Positions 24,751-34,389 of a stretch of DNA of 64,000 bases are shown piece by piece (within the stretch, counting starts at the first letter, position 1; each line of letters opens with the position of its first letter). The notes beneath the pieces were generated by a model, which did no database searches, was not told where the DNA came from, and saw only the letters and a list, made by a program, of their open reading frames with translations. Source of the DNA: Sulfurospirillum arcachonense DSM 9755 (GTDB lineage: Bacteria > Campylobacterota > Campylobacteria > Campylobacterales > Sulfurospirillaceae); NCBI RefSeq assembly GCF_000597725.1, contig NZ_JFBL01000003.1, positions 124,001 to 188,000 on the forward strand, in the 5' to 3' direction. Both the position numbers and the translations under genes were made by a program.

Positions 24751-25897
24751 AGAAGAAAAAAGAGCACTGATTAGTTTTTTAGCTATATATATTTTTTCAG
24801 CTATGATATTGGTGAGTATTATTGGTGTTTTGTATTATAAAAAAGAGATAGTAGCTATAGATGATAGATGTTCTATTGAAATGGCAAATGCAGCCATGAT
24901 AGTTGAAAAAGATTTGATACAAGCAAAAATGGAGGGTAGAGAGTATAAGTTTGCTTCGCCTTCAAAAACTTTAAATATAGGGCTTTATGACAAAGATGGA
25001 AAAGCTATTTTATCAAATATACAAAGTAAAAAAGTTTATGTTTCAAAAAAAGCTTATAAAAGTAATACTCACGAGTATCATATAGATAAACTTTCAATGC
25101 CTGTGTTTGGTATACACTACATTGCTGTAGAAGGAAATGAAGCGGATTCTCAAAAATTTAGACTTATTCTAATCATAGCAACTGTGATTTTGATTGCAAC
25201 TATTTTTGTAGGTTTTGTTGGGTATTTTTTGAGCAAGTTACTTATAGCTCCTATAAAATCAAGAATGGAAAAACTTAATTGTTTTATAAAAGATAGTTCA
25301 CACGATTTAAATACACCAATATCTGCTTTAATGATGAGTGTTTCTTCTTTAAGACATAAAGATAAGATAGATAGTAGAGTTTTAAATCATATCTCAATTA
25401 GTACAAAACTTATCTCACAGATATATAATTCTCTCTCTTTTATTGCTTTTAACGATAAAGATGAAGTACTAAATCAAGATTTTGATTTAGCAGATATTGT
25501 AAGAGAGAGCGTAAAGTTTTTTGATGAAATAGCAGTAAATAGAGGTAATACAATACTTTGTGAGTTAGAACCTACTATAATAAATATGGATAAATCTCGT
25601 ATACAAAAAGTTATTAATAATCTAATATCGAATGCATTAAAGTACTCTTATCCAAAAACAGAAGTTTTGATCAAATTAAAAGATCATGTTTTTAGTATAC
25701 AAGATAAAGGAATTGGTATTGCTAAAGAAGACCAAGAAGCAATCTTTAACCGATACGAGAGAAAGAGTAAAGATATAGGGGGTTTTGGTATAGGACTCGA
25801 TATAGTAAAATCAGTTTGTCATACGTACAACATAAAAATTGGAATAGATTCAAAACTTGAAGAGGGAACTACTTTTTATCTAAACTTTTCTAGTTAA
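24731..25897 (+). CDS. Sensor histidine kinase near the bufferin operon
   Basis: A 388-residue kinase: TM1 (~12-36), a small periplasmic domain (~37-143) containing His residues in SNTHEYHIDK (H114, H117) and at H129, TM2 (~144-170), HisKA with H191 in SSHDLNTPISA, and HATPase with NNLISNALKYS, DKGIGIAKED and GFGIGLDIVK. The GTG start overlaps the regulator gene; a TTG twelve bases on is an alternative. The short His-containing sensor is compatible with metal binding, but that is inference. Confidence 0.88.
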   Translation: MGTTLNKEEKRALISFLAIYIFSAMILVSIIGVLYYKKEIVAIDDRCSIEMANAAMIVEKDLIQAKMEGREYKFASPSKTLNIGLYDKDGKAILSNIQSKKVYVSKKAYKSNTHEYHIDKLSMPVFGIHYIAVEGNEADSQKFRLILIIATVILIATIFVGFVGYFLSKLLIAPIKSRMEKLNCFIKDSSHDLNTPISALMMSVSSLRHKDKIDSRVLNHISISTKLISQIYNSLSFIAFNDKDEVLNQDFDLADIVRESVKFFDEIAVNRGNTILCELEPTIINMDKSRIQKVINNLISNALKYSYPKTEVLIKLKDHVFSIQDKGIGIAKEDQEAIFNRYERKSKDIGGFGIGLDIVKSVCHTYNIKIGIDSKLEEGTTFYLNFSS

Positions 25898-27017
25898 ATT
25901 TTTTAAGTTCTCTTTTTAAATCACCAATAAGACCAGTTTGTCTTAAGGCTATATACGTTCGTAGTTTAGATTTAATAAGTCTATTTGGAGTGATGTTTAA
26001 TACAATTTTATTGTTTATAATACTATATAAAACAGCTTTTGTTTTTACCATAGTTAAGAAACTTTTTTTTGTAGGAATTTGAAATTGTAAAGTAAGTTCT
26101 GTATTCCAAAGAGGATTTTTTGTAAGAGTTTCTAAATTGGTTGGTTTTACATCCAAAACAACAGAATTCTCAGAGAGTGATATGATAGATCCTTCAAGTA
26201 ACTTTTTATTTTCTAAAGATAAAGAAGCATAGATATTTCGTTCAGGTTCCACCCTTATACCACTTCTCTCTACAGGAGAAGAGTCTAAAAATTCTAAATT
26301 GCTTAAAACCATTAAAGATTTGTTTGGCTCAATCTTTGTTATCGATGCTTTTATAATAGCAGGGATAAGGTCATGTTGGATAAAAGTAAATTTTTCAATT
26401 TCATAAAAAGGAAGTTTTATTGGGTCTATTTTTATTTGAATAAGTCCTTGGTCAAATTTTAAAACTTGCACTTTTTCTGTTATTGGAAGACCTTGATAAA
26501 AATTATAGAGTTTTATATCGCTTACTTTTTTAAATATATTGTTTAAAACTTTTTTATCACTTTGTGTTTCATAAAAATCAAAATCAGATGTTCCATAAAA
26601 AGTTTTTGTTTTAGAAGATAATTTGGACATAACATAATATTTGTCTAGTCTGTCTAGTAGAGTTTTATAGGTATCATTTTCATGAAGAAGTGTAATTCCT
26701 ATGTTAGTTATTTCAGTTTTAAATTTGAATTTAATTTTTTGTATCATTTGGGTGATGATAGATTTTGCTTCATGGATTTTACAATCTCTGAGAAAAATAA
26801 TAAAAGTATCATTGGGTTGTTGCAAAATAGAGTTAAAATCAGAAAAAGAGTGTATAAAAGATATGAGGTCTTTAAAGAAGAAGCTATCTTCAAGATCGAC
26901 ATCATAGCCAAACTTGACTATGCTAAGAGGAGTGTTGTGGTTTTGAGCAAACTCTATATTTGCTTCAATAATACCTTTATTAATGATATTGTTGATTTGA
27001 ATTTCTCTTGTTTCCAC
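25890..27017 (-). CDS. Degenerate GGDEF / PilZ-like c-di-GMP effector
   Basis: A 375-residue cytoplasmic protein. The first ~140 residues have the secondary-structure rhythm of a GGDEF domain (IVKFGYDVD... FIIFLRDC... IGITLLHENDTYKTLLDRLDKYYVMSK, in parts) but lack the GGDEF sequence, so no cyclase activity is expected. The last ~170 residues look PilZ-like, with an RxxxR-type stretch at VERSGIRVEPE and a SLSENSVVLDV strand. It may therefore read c-di-GMP rather than make it. It converges on the upstream kinase gene, overlapping its 3' end by eight bases. Confidence 0.6.
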   Translation of the reverse strand: METREIQINNIINKGIIEANIEFAQNHNTPLSIVKFGYDVDLEDSFFFKDLISFIHSFSDFNSILQQPNDTFIIFLRDCKIHEAKSIITQMIQKIKFKFKTEITNIGITLLHENDTYKTLLDRLDKYYVMSKLSSKTKTFYGTSDFDFYETQSDKKVLNNIFKKVSDIKLYNFYQGLPITEKVQVLKFDQGLIQIKIDPIKLPFYEIEKFTFIQHDLIPAIIKASITKIEPNKSLMVLSNLEFLDSSPVERSGIRVEPERNIYASLSLENKKLLEGSIISLSENSVVLDVKPTNLETLTKNPLWNTELTLQFQIPTKKSFLTMVKTKAVLYSIINNKIVLNITPNRLIKSKLRTYIALRQTGLIGDLKRELKKFN

Positions 27018-27064
27018 GTGTTCCCTATCTTTTTTATCTAATCATACCAAAAAAAAACTATTTC

Positions 27065-27535
27065 TCAAACTCTCATCCAGCCATGCATTTTTTTTGCTGA
27101 GATTATATTATATTGGGCATTTAATTCTATAGAATTTAATGCAACAAAATTAGAATTTTCAAATGTTTTAGAGAGACTATCTGTAGACTCTTTTTTAGAA
27201 AGTATAAAAAGATGTCCCGCATTTTTAATGATTCTATAGAGTTTATTCGCTATTTCTGTGATATCTTCTTTTTTTTCTAGGCTAGCACATAAAAATAAAA
27301 AATCATATTGGATGGCATTATGGTTGTACCTATTTTGCTCAAAGCTAAAATCATCTACATGTAAATGATTTGGATAAATTTTTTGTTTTAAACTCTTTAC
27401 ATGTAAAGAAGCATTTATACTTTGTGAAAACTTGGCTAAACTTGTAACACACTCATAATTTTCATCTTCTATGATCGAGATAAAAAGACCAGGATGATGA
27501 GGAATAAGATCATATAGTAGTTCTAGCTCTTTCAT
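27065..27535 (-). CDS. Conserved protein of unknown function, possible methyltransferase-like fold
   Basis: A 156-residue protein not assigned to a family. Alternating strands and helices, with FLFLCASLEKKEDI and IIKNAGHLFILSKKES resembling the late strands of a SAM-methyltransferase fold, but the SAM-binding glycine loop is absent. No signal or membrane segment. Its ATG abuts the stop of the 96-residue gene upstream, so the two form an operon. Two palindromes lie inside (LHVK and LHVD), the second within 45 bases of the first. Confidence 0.5.
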   Translation of the reverse strand: MKELELLYDLIPHHPGLFISIIEDENYECVTSLAKFSQSINASLHVKSLKQKIYPNHLHVDDFSFEQNRYNHNAIQYDFLFLCASLEKKEDITEIANKLYRIIKNAGHLFILSKKESTDSLSKTFENSNFVALNSIELNAQYNIISAKKMHGWMRV

Positions 27536-27825
27536 TAGCTAGTTACCTCATGAAGTTCTCTAAACATATATGCTTCAACAATATCTTCAATACTTCTTTG
27601 CATAGGAGCTACTAAAATACCAATGCCTTCAATAAAAAACTCACTGATAAATTCTTGTGAACTAATAACAACAACATAATCTATAAGCTCATTAATATCT
27701 TCCTTTTTTTCATAGGTGTCGAGTTGTTTTAGTGTTCCATTGTCTAATGAAGCCAATGCCCAAGCAGAGTTTTCTTCCATGCTGCATAAATTATTTTCAG
27801 AATTTATAGGAATAAGTAAATTCAA
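27535..27825 (-). CDS. Small protein with NifX-like pattern
   Basis: A 96-residue protein. The pattern MNLLIPINSE..., a central YVVVISSQEF, then GIGILVAPMQRSIEDIVEAY and FRELHEV resembles the NifX/NafY/DUF dinitrogenase-cofactor-binding fold, in which a small alpha/beta domain carries metal-sulfur clusters. No conserved ligand set is obvious, so the call is tentative. First gene of a two-gene unit with the 156-residue protein. Divergent from ciaB. Confidence 0.4.
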   Translation of the reverse strand: MNLLIPINSENNLCSMEENSAWALASLDNGTLKQLDTYEKKEDINELIDYVVVISSQEFISEFFIEGIGILVAPMQRSIEDIVEAYMFRELHEVTS

Positions 27826-27909
27826 AATTTTCCTTTTTTTTCATAGTTTACCATTTAAGAGTTATTTTGTCTTCTTAATTTGGTATAATTCACTTTTAAA
27901 AGGAAGAAA

Positions 27910-29766
27910 ATGAGTAAAAATTTTACAAATGAGTTAAAAGAAGTATATACATTAGTTGGAAATAGACAAAAAGAGTTAGGGGAGTATTTTAAAATACTAG
28001 AAGAAGACGATGATGATACATTTGCTGATATGAATAGATATATAGATAAGTTTATTCAAAAGATTGGACTCTCTTTAGTAAAAGAAAATAGGCTTTCAGT
28101 TTTAAGTAGACTTATATCTTTAAGAGATGAGCAGTTAGTACAATCTTTAGTAAAAGAGAATTTTAGTGATGAGAAAATTAGTGAGATAAAAGAGTTAGCT
28201 TATCTATGGGTAAAAGAGTTTTATATACAAAGACATGAAGAGTTTTTACAAAGCATAGAAGAAAAAGAACTTTTAAATGAGTTTTATAGAAGACTTTTAA
28301 GAGGGGTTCATGAAGTGGGAATTGCTATGAGTGAATGGCAAAGTTTATGGACAAAACATATTATTAACACAATTAACCCTGAACTTCAACATGAGTTTGG
28401 AGATGAAACAGTAGCTTTCTTAGAGAAACAAAAGCTTTATGATACGGATGAAAATGGAAATAAAGCGGATAGAGCGTATTCCGTTTTGAAAAAAGATAAA
28501 TCAGGATACAGTGTTCAAGCATATGCTGAGTTTTTTGAAAATGAAGTAAATGAAGTAACTAAAGCGTATGAGACACTGATAAAAGATTTAGAATTATTAG
28601 AAGATGAAGATACGAATCAAAAAGAGGTTTATATATCGTATTTTAAAACTCTTCAAAATGCTTTTGGAGAAAAAGAAAGAAAAAATCTTATTCAAAGATG
28701 GCAAGATGTTGATAGAGCTTGGATGAAAGTAACGAGTCCTCTTCAAGTAGGTCATCCTTTAGAGTATTATGAAGATCATTTTAGAAAAGCTGTTGCATTA
28801 GAATGGGATGTTAGAATATCAAATCCAGATAATCTTGGGGCAGATAAAACATACAAAAATATTCTTTACATGTATAATACTTTATTTGAAAAATTAGGAA
28901 GTCAAAAGAAAAAAGTTTTAGAGTTAACTCTTGCAAATTTACAAAGAGTTGGATTATATATTGGTCGTCCTGCACTTTTTTATGGAGCAGAATTTAACGG
29001 ACTTTTTTCAGCTCAAGTTGTTCCAAATGATGAACAAGTAAGTAAAGAAGAGGGAAAAAAGATATTTGCATTTTCGGATAATATTCTTGATTCTTTAAGA
29101 GCAAAACCATTTTTAAAAATTCAAAATAAAATCTTTGGAAAAGAGTTTATGGATGTTGAGAGAGAATTGGTTTTCAAAAAGAGTGAGCTTTGGCACAAAG
29201 TATATGAAGTAACAACTATAGGACATGAATATGGACATATTTTATGGCTAGATAATGATACTGAGAGTAGAATGAATGTTAGTGGAGTTTTTAAAAATAT
29301 AGAAGAGTTTAAGGCAACCACTGGTGGATTGATGGCATTTTTTATGAATGAAGATGAGAGTTGTAAGTCTTATGTACTCAGTGATGTGATCAAAAGAGCT
29401 GTTGGTTTGATAGGTTGGATGAAAACAGATGAGGTGCAACCTTATTATTGTGAAGGGTTGATTCACTTGAAAGGGTTATTTGAAACACAGGTATTAAGTT
29501 TTGATGAAAGTTTGAGCATAGATACAAGTGATGATGCTTATGAGAGACTCAAAAAATGGTATCAAACTACATATGAAGATTTAGCATCTCACTATTTGGC
29601 AAAAAAAGATGCAAATGAGTTTTTATCAAAATATGCAGTAAAAATCAACCATTCGTATATGCCACTTGATAAAAAAGTTAAATCTTTTGTAGACTACTAT
29701 TGGAGTTTACATCAAGATATTGGTAGAGATATTGATGAGGATGAACATAGAGAAGATTGGATTTGA
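27910..29766 (+). CDS. ciaB: CiaB-family protein with HExxH metalloprotease motif
   Basis: A 618-residue cytoplasmic protein matching the length and character of the Campylobacterota CiaB family, named after Campylobacter invasion antigen B. No signal peptide. A zinc-peptidase-type helix HEYGH is at ~439-443 (GHEYGHILWLDNDTE), with a downstream acidic region (EEFKATTGG) that could supply the third ligand, as in dipeptidyl-peptidase-III-like enzymes. In free-living relatives the protein is present without host invasion, so a peptidase role is more likely than a virulence one. AAAAGGAAG precedes the ATG. Confidence 0.8.
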   Translation: MSKNFTNELKEVYTLVGNRQKELGEYFKILEEDDDDTFADMNRYIDKFIQKIGLSLVKENRLSVLSRLISLRDEQLVQSLVKENFSDEKISEIKELAYLWVKEFYIQRHEEFLQSIEEKELLNEFYRRLLRGVHEVGIAMSEWQSLWTKHIINTINPELQHEFGDETVAFLEKQKLYDTDENGNKADRAYSVLKKDKSGYSVQAYAEFFENEVNEVTKAYETLIKDLELLEDEDTNQKEVYISYFKTLQNAFGEKERKNLIQRWQDVDRAWMKVTSPLQVGHPLEYYEDHFRKAVALEWDVRISNPDNLGADKTYKNILYMYNTLFEKLGSQKKKVLELTLANLQRVGLYIGRPALFYGAEFNGLFSAQVVPNDEQVSKEEGKKIFAFSDNILDSLRAKPFLKIQNKIFGKEFMDVERELVFKKSELWHKVYEVTTIGHEYGHILWLDNDTESRMNVSGVFKNIEEFKATTGGLMAFFMNEDESCKSYVLSDVIKRAVGLIGWMKTDEVQPYYCEGLIHLKGLFETQVLSFDESLSIDTSDDAYERLKKWYQTTYEDLASHYLAKKDANEFLSKYAVKINHSYMPLDKKVKSFVDYYWSLHQDIGRDIDEDEHREDWI

Positions 29767-29782
29767 TTTTAAAGGATTTTCG

Positions 29783-30379
29783 ATGCATAAGTATATATTG
29801 ATTTTATTAGCTCTATTTTTAGTTGGTTGTTCTCCAAAATATGTCGTGAAAAAACAGTATATTCCTAAAAAAGAGAAAAGTTTTGCAGGCTGTGTACAAA
29901 CTTGTGAAGTAGAAAAAAGTGTATGTAAGCAGGATTGTAAAAATCAATTTGATTTTTGTATGAGTGATGCATATACTAGGTCAAAAGATATTTCTAATAT
30001 AGAATTTTTAAAATATGATGAGGAGTATGAAGAGTATCTTTTAAAACTAAGTGATTATAAAAGGCATAGACATCAGTTTGATAGAAATTATCGTAAGGTG
30101 GAAAATGATTATAGATATTTTCGTAAACGGTGTGCTAGAACAAAAAAACATTATCCTTGTTATCGAGAACATGAGTTAAATAAAAAATTATTACATATGA
30201 GAAGCAATGTTATAGTTTATCCAGTAGCACCTATAAAACCATCTTTTGAAGCTATTTTAGTTAAGCAACAGAGTTTTTGTAAAAGTAATTGTGGATGTGA
30301 TGAGAGTTTTGATAGATGTTATGTAGAGTGTGGAGGAGCAGTAGTCCCTTATAAATTTTGTATAAAAAACTGTGATTAA
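29783..30379 (+). CDS. Cysteine-rich lipoprotein of unknown function
   Basis: About 198 residues from the ATG at 29783 (AAGGA eight bases upstream); the frame is open further upstream into ciaB but that part lacks an RBS. Lipobox LVGC gives a lipidated Cys at ~16. The mature protein has 16 further Cys, mostly in CxxxC patterns at both ends (CVQTCEVEKSVCKQDC; CKSNCGCDESFDRC; CIKNC), separated by a charged helical middle. The spacing suggests disulfide pairs or metal binding on the outer or inner membrane surface. No family was recognised. It follows ciaB closely and is probably co-transcribed. Confidence 0.7.
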   Translation: MHKYILILLALFLVGCSPKYVVKKQYIPKKEKSFAGCVQTCEVEKSVCKQDCKNQFDFCMSDAYTRSKDISNIEFLKYDEEYEEYLLKLSDYKRHRHQFDRNYRKVENDYRYFRKRCARTKKHYPCYREHELNKKLLHMRSNVIVYPVAPIKPSFEAILVKQQSFCKSNCGCDESFDRCYVECGGAVVPYKFCIKNCD

Positions 30380-30437
30380 TTTTGTAACTGTTTAGTAATT
30401 TCGATTTAATATACTTTGAAAAAAGGAGTAGATTAAA

Positions 30438-32186
30438 GTGGATAAAAAATGGCTAGATTTAATAGACACAGTTGATTATGCTTTTCAGCCTATAGTAAAT
30501 ATTCATAGTGGAAAAATGTATGGGCTTGAAGCATTGATTCGCAATTATGAGTCTGACGAATTTCACTCAATAGACTCCGTTTTTGATACAGCTTATAGTG
30601 AAAATGTTTTGTATAAGTTGGATATGATTTTAAGACAAAAAGCCATAGAAAAATTTGCAAATTATGAGTTTGCAAAAGATTTAAAACTTTTTTATAACCT
30701 TGACAATAGAATAACTTCGATGCCTGATTTTTCTTCTGGTAAAACAATTGATGTCATGGATATGTTTGATTTAGATAAAGCTAACATATGTTTTGAGCTC
30801 TCTGAAAAACATCAAGCAGGAGCATTTACGGGAATCGATCATTTAGTTTTAAATATATACAAACAACAAGGTTATAAAATGGCTATTGATGATTTTGGAG
30901 TTGGATTTTCTGGACTTCAAATGTTGTATCGCTCAGAACCAGACATTATTAAAATAGATAGATTTTTTATATCTGATATAGATACAAATAAAAAGAAAAA
31001 ACTTTTTGTAAATTCTATTGTTGAAATGTCACAAGCTATGGGTATTTATGTGGTTGCTGAAGGTGTTGAAACCCTCAAAGAGTATGAAGAGTGTAAACGT
31101 CTTGGTTGCAATATGATTCAAGGATATTTTGTAGCAAAACCTACTCAAAATTTAAAAGATTTAAGATTAGAATATAAAAATATTTCTGATTTATCGTTAC
31201 AAAACAAAAGAGACAACCATAAAATACAAAATATAAAAGATTATTTAGAAATTTTGCCTACACTTAAAGATACATCAAATCTAGATGATGTATTTGAATA
31301 TCTTAGAGATAATTTAGGAACATCAATTATACCTATACTCTCAAAAGATTTAGGACCAGTTGGCATTATAAAAGAAGTAGATTTAAAACAATATACTTAT
31401 TCTCAATTTGGATATTCGATTTTAAAAAATCAGACGAAAGGAGAGATTAAAAAGTTTACAATTCCTTGTGGGATTGCTGATATTAATGATCCTTTAGGCA
31501 AAATACTTAAAATATACTCTTACAATAGTGATAATGGCGGTATTATAATAACACAAGATAATCAATATGTGGGGTATTTAAGTGCTAAAGTTATTTTGGA
31601 TATAGTCAATGAAAAAAGCGTATTAGATGCAAAAGAGCAAAATCCACTAACGGGTTTAAATGGAAATAAAATTATTAATGAATATATAAGCGATAGATTA
31701 AAATCAGGACAAGAATATGTGATGATTTATTTTGATTTTGATAATTTTAAACCTTATAATGATTTTTATGGATTTAGAAAAGGTGATAGAGTTATATTAC
31801 TTTTTGCTGATATCCTTAAAAAAGATTCTAAATTTAAAGATCATTTAGTTGGTCATATTGGCGGAGATGATTTTTTCTTGGCATGGAATTGTTCAGAAGA
31901 TTCGTATGATAAAATATATGAAAAAATTAAAAAGATAGTAGATAAATTTTCTCATGATGTGGAAAGTTTTTATGATGAAAAAGATAGAAAAAATGGCTAT
32001 ATAAATGCAAAAAATAGAGAGGGAGAATTGAAAAAATTTGATCTTCTTACTGTAAGTGCAGCAGCAATTTTAGTAAAAAGCACTGAAAAAACAAAAGAAG
32101 AAACAGTAGTTGAAGAACTCTCTAGACTTAAAAAAAGTGCAAAAACTATGAAAAATCATATAGCTTTAGCTACATTTTTAAATTAA
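30438..32186 (+). CDS. EAL-CBS/linker-GGDEF c-di-GMP signalling protein
   Basis: A 582-residue soluble protein. The N-terminal EAL domain has intact EALIR (~30), FELSE, DDFGVGFSG, KIDRFFI and AEGVE, so it should hydrolyse c-di-GMP. A middle region (~270-400) has CBS-like strands (VGIIKEVDL, GGIIITQDNQYVGYL). The C-terminal GGDEF domain has LTGLNGN, FDFDNFKPYND and the variant GGDDF (~474-480), so cyclase activity or only GTP binding remains open. Start is GTG at 30438, with GGAG about nine bases before. Stand-alone gene. Confidence 0.88.
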   Translation: MDKKWLDLIDTVDYAFQPIVNIHSGKMYGLEALIRNYESDEFHSIDSVFDTAYSENVLYKLDMILRQKAIEKFANYEFAKDLKLFYNLDNRITSMPDFSSGKTIDVMDMFDLDKANICFELSEKHQAGAFTGIDHLVLNIYKQQGYKMAIDDFGVGFSGLQMLYRSEPDIIKIDRFFISDIDTNKKKKLFVNSIVEMSQAMGIYVVAEGVETLKEYEECKRLGCNMIQGYFVAKPTQNLKDLRLEYKNISDLSLQNKRDNHKIQNIKDYLEILPTLKDTSNLDDVFEYLRDNLGTSIIPILSKDLGPVGIIKEVDLKQYTYSQFGYSILKNQTKGEIKKFTIPCGIADINDPLGKILKIYSYNSDNGGIIITQDNQYVGYLSAKVILDIVNEKSVLDAKEQNPLTGLNGNKIINEYISDRLKSGQEYVMIYFDFDNFKPYNDFYGFRKGDRVILLFADILKKDSKFKDHLVGHIGGDDFFLAWNCSEDSYDKIYEKIKKIVDKFSHDVESFYDEKDRKNGYINAKNREGELKKFDLLTVSAAAILVKSTEKTKEETVVEELSRLKKSAKTMKNHIALATFLN

Positions 32187-32282
32187 TTGTCAATATTTTT
32201 AAAAAAAAACCTATTTCTTATGCCTATTTAAGGCTAATGGGTTATAATCGCCATTATAATACTTTTTATGTAAAGAATCGTT

Positions 32283-33686
32283 GTGAAAAAACACATTGCT
32301 GAACAAACAGTTATATTTTTTAGTGTTTCAAAATGGTTGATTTTATCTTCAGCAGTCGGAATTATGATTGGTGCATTGATGTCAATCTTTTTAAAACTTT
32401 TACATTCTGCAGAAGATAGCAGAAATATACTTCCTTTTAATTATTATTATTTACTTCCTTTTGCTTTAATGTTAACTATTTGGATTGTAAGAACTTTTGA
32501 TCGAACAGCGACTGGGCATGGTACAGAAAAAGTGATAGAAGCCGTTCATAAAAAAGATGGTTTTATTAATGTAAAAGTTATACCTGTAAAACTTGTTGCA
32601 ACTATTATTACTATTTTTGCAGGGGGTTCAGTAGGTAAAGAAGGACCTGGTGCACAAATAGGTGCTGGAGCTGCCTCATTTGCTTCAACAATACTAAAAT
32701 TTTCTAAAAAAGATAGAAAGAAACTTGTAATTTGTGGTATTAGTGCAGGGTTTGCTTCAGTGTTTGGTACACCAATAGCAGGAGCTGTATTTGGAATCGA
32801 AGTTCTTATCATCGGTGTAATTATGTATGATGTTCTTTTACCTTCTTTTATAGCAGGATTTGCAGCTTTTACAACAGCCAAGTTCTTAGGTGTACATTAT
32901 ACTTACTATGATATAGATTTTTTTAGAAGTTTAAATTTAGATTTAATGTTAATATCTCAAGTTGTAGTTGCTGGCATATTTTTTGGAGTAGTTTCAGATT
33001 TATTTATAACTATTACTCATAAAGTGGAAGCTTTTATGGATAAAATACCTTATGACAGATACTTAAAAGCATTTGTAGCTGGTCTTATTATGGTTATCTT
33101 ATCTTTGCTTATTTCAGATAAATATTTAGGATTAGGATTAGATACTATATCAAATGCACTTCATTCAGAAGTGATATTTTCAGATACTGTTCATTGGTAT
33201 GATTTTCTTTTAAAAACGTTATTCACCTCTTTAACTTTAGGTGCTGGAGGAAGTGGTGGTGTTATTACTCCTGTATTTTTTGTAGGAGCAACGAGTGGTG
33301 TTGCTTTTGGTCATATTATTGGGGATAATATAGCTCTTTTTGCTGCACTTGGTTTTGTAAGTGTACTTGCAGGAACAACAAACTCTCCAATAGCTTCAAT
33401 TATTATGGCAGTTGAGCTTTTTGGGACTCAAATATCTAATTATGCTGCAGTTAGTGTTGTTATTGCATTTTTAATAACAGGACATAGAAGTGTTTTTCCT
33501 TCTCAGCGTATAGGTGGATTTTCTAAAGCAGAAAACATTGAAGTAGGAGAAGGTAGTGATATAGAGCATACTCCAATTAGTGTTAATATGAAAGATATTG
33601 AAAAATTAAGACATATTAGAAGTAAGTTGCGTTATAAAAGTATAAAGTGGCAAATTAAGCATTTAAAAGATGAAAAAAAATCATAA
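32283..33686 (+). CDS. CLC-family chloride channel/transporter
   Basis: A 467-residue polytopic membrane protein of the ClC family. The signature loops are present: GGSVGKEGPGAQIG (~114-127), with the gating Glu in GKEGP, and GAGGSGGVITPVFF (~320-333). The presence of the gating Glu fits a Cl-/H+ exchanger or voltage-gated channel rather than a fluoride type. No C-terminal CBS pair: only a ~50-residue charged tail follows. GTG start at 32283. A good -10 (TATAAT) lies ~40 bases upstream. Its role may be acid or osmotic homeostasis. Confidence 0.92.
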   Translation: MKKHIAEQTVIFFSVSKWLILSSAVGIMIGALMSIFLKLLHSAEDSRNILPFNYYYLLPFALMLTIWIVRTFDRTATGHGTEKVIEAVHKKDGFINVKVIPVKLVATIITIFAGGSVGKEGPGAQIGAGAASFASTILKFSKKDRKKLVICGISAGFASVFGTPIAGAVFGIEVLIIGVIMYDVLLPSFIAGFAAFTTAKFLGVHYTYYDIDFFRSLNLDLMLISQVVVAGIFFGVVSDLFITITHKVEAFMDKIPYDRYLKAFVAGLIMVILSLLISDKYLGLGLDTISNALHSEVIFSDTVHWYDFLLKTLFTSLTLGAGGSGGVITPVFFVGATSGVAFGHIIGDNIALFAALGFVSVLAGTTNSPIASIIMAVELFGTQISNYAAVSVVIAFLITGHRSVFPSQRIGGFSKAENIEVGEGSDIEHTPISVNMKDIEKLRHIRSKLRYKSIKWQIKHLKDEKKS

Positions 33687-34289
33687 ACTATCATAAAGTG
33701 TATAAGCAACAAAAAACATAACAAGAGCTGTAAAAAAGTCTAGATATTTCCATGTAATTGGTTGTTTAAATAAAGGTATAAGTACACGACTCCCATAGGC
33801 TAAGGCAAAAAACCAAATAATAGATGCTGCAGTTGCTCCTAAAACAAAAAGATTTTGCTGTATTCCCACATATTTACTCCCAATAGTTCCTATTAGAATA
33901 ACTGTATCTAAATAAACATGAGGATTTAAAAAAGATAAAGAAAAAAGAGTTGCTAAAATGAGTAGAGTAGATTTTTTACTAGAATGAGTATCTACTTTCA
34001 TAGAGTGTTTACTAAAAGTAGATTTGAGTGCTATAACACCATAGGCTATTAGAAAAATGATACCAAACCAAGTAATATATATGATAAATTGAGGAAATGC
34101 TTCTAAAAGCTTACCCAAGCCTTTTACTCCTGCTATAATAAGAGCAGCATCAATCAAAGAACAAGTAAGTGCTACAGCAAATACAGACTCTTTTAATAGA
34201 CCACGTTTGAGTACATAAATATTTTGTGCACCAATTGCCACTATGAGTCCAATACTTATTAAAAAACCATTGATAAAAGAACTTAACAA
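33681..34289 (-). CDS. argO: LysE/ArgO-family amino-acid exporter
   Basis: About 202 residues and six membrane helices. The family start FLISIGLIVAIGAQNIYVLKRG and the FLNPHVYLDTVILIG block are typical of LysE/ArgO arginine/lysine exporters. I place the start at the TTG at 34289, eight bases after AAAGG, because family members begin a few residues before this helix and the open frame further upstream is unlike them. It follows proX and could be read from the betaine-uptake transcript, although a 100-base gap lies between. The overlap of its last bases with the convergent CLC gene is small. Confidence 0.82.
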   Translation of the reverse strand: MLSSFINGFLISIGLIVAIGAQNIYVLKRGLLKESVFAVALTCSLIDAALIIAGVKGLGKLLEAFPQFIIYITWFGIIFLIAYGVIALKSTFSKHSMKVDTHSSKKSTLLILATLFSLSFLNPHVYLDTVILIGTIGSKYVGIQQNLFVLGATAASIIWFFALAYGSRVLIPLFKQPITWKYLDFFTALVMFFVAYTLYDSL

Positions 34290-34389
34290 TATAAATACCT
34301 TTGAAAATTTGTATGAATTGTAGCCAAAGCGAAAGTACTTTGCAAGAAGAGTGTAGCTAAGAGAAATTCCCTTAGCTACATGTAAAGAA

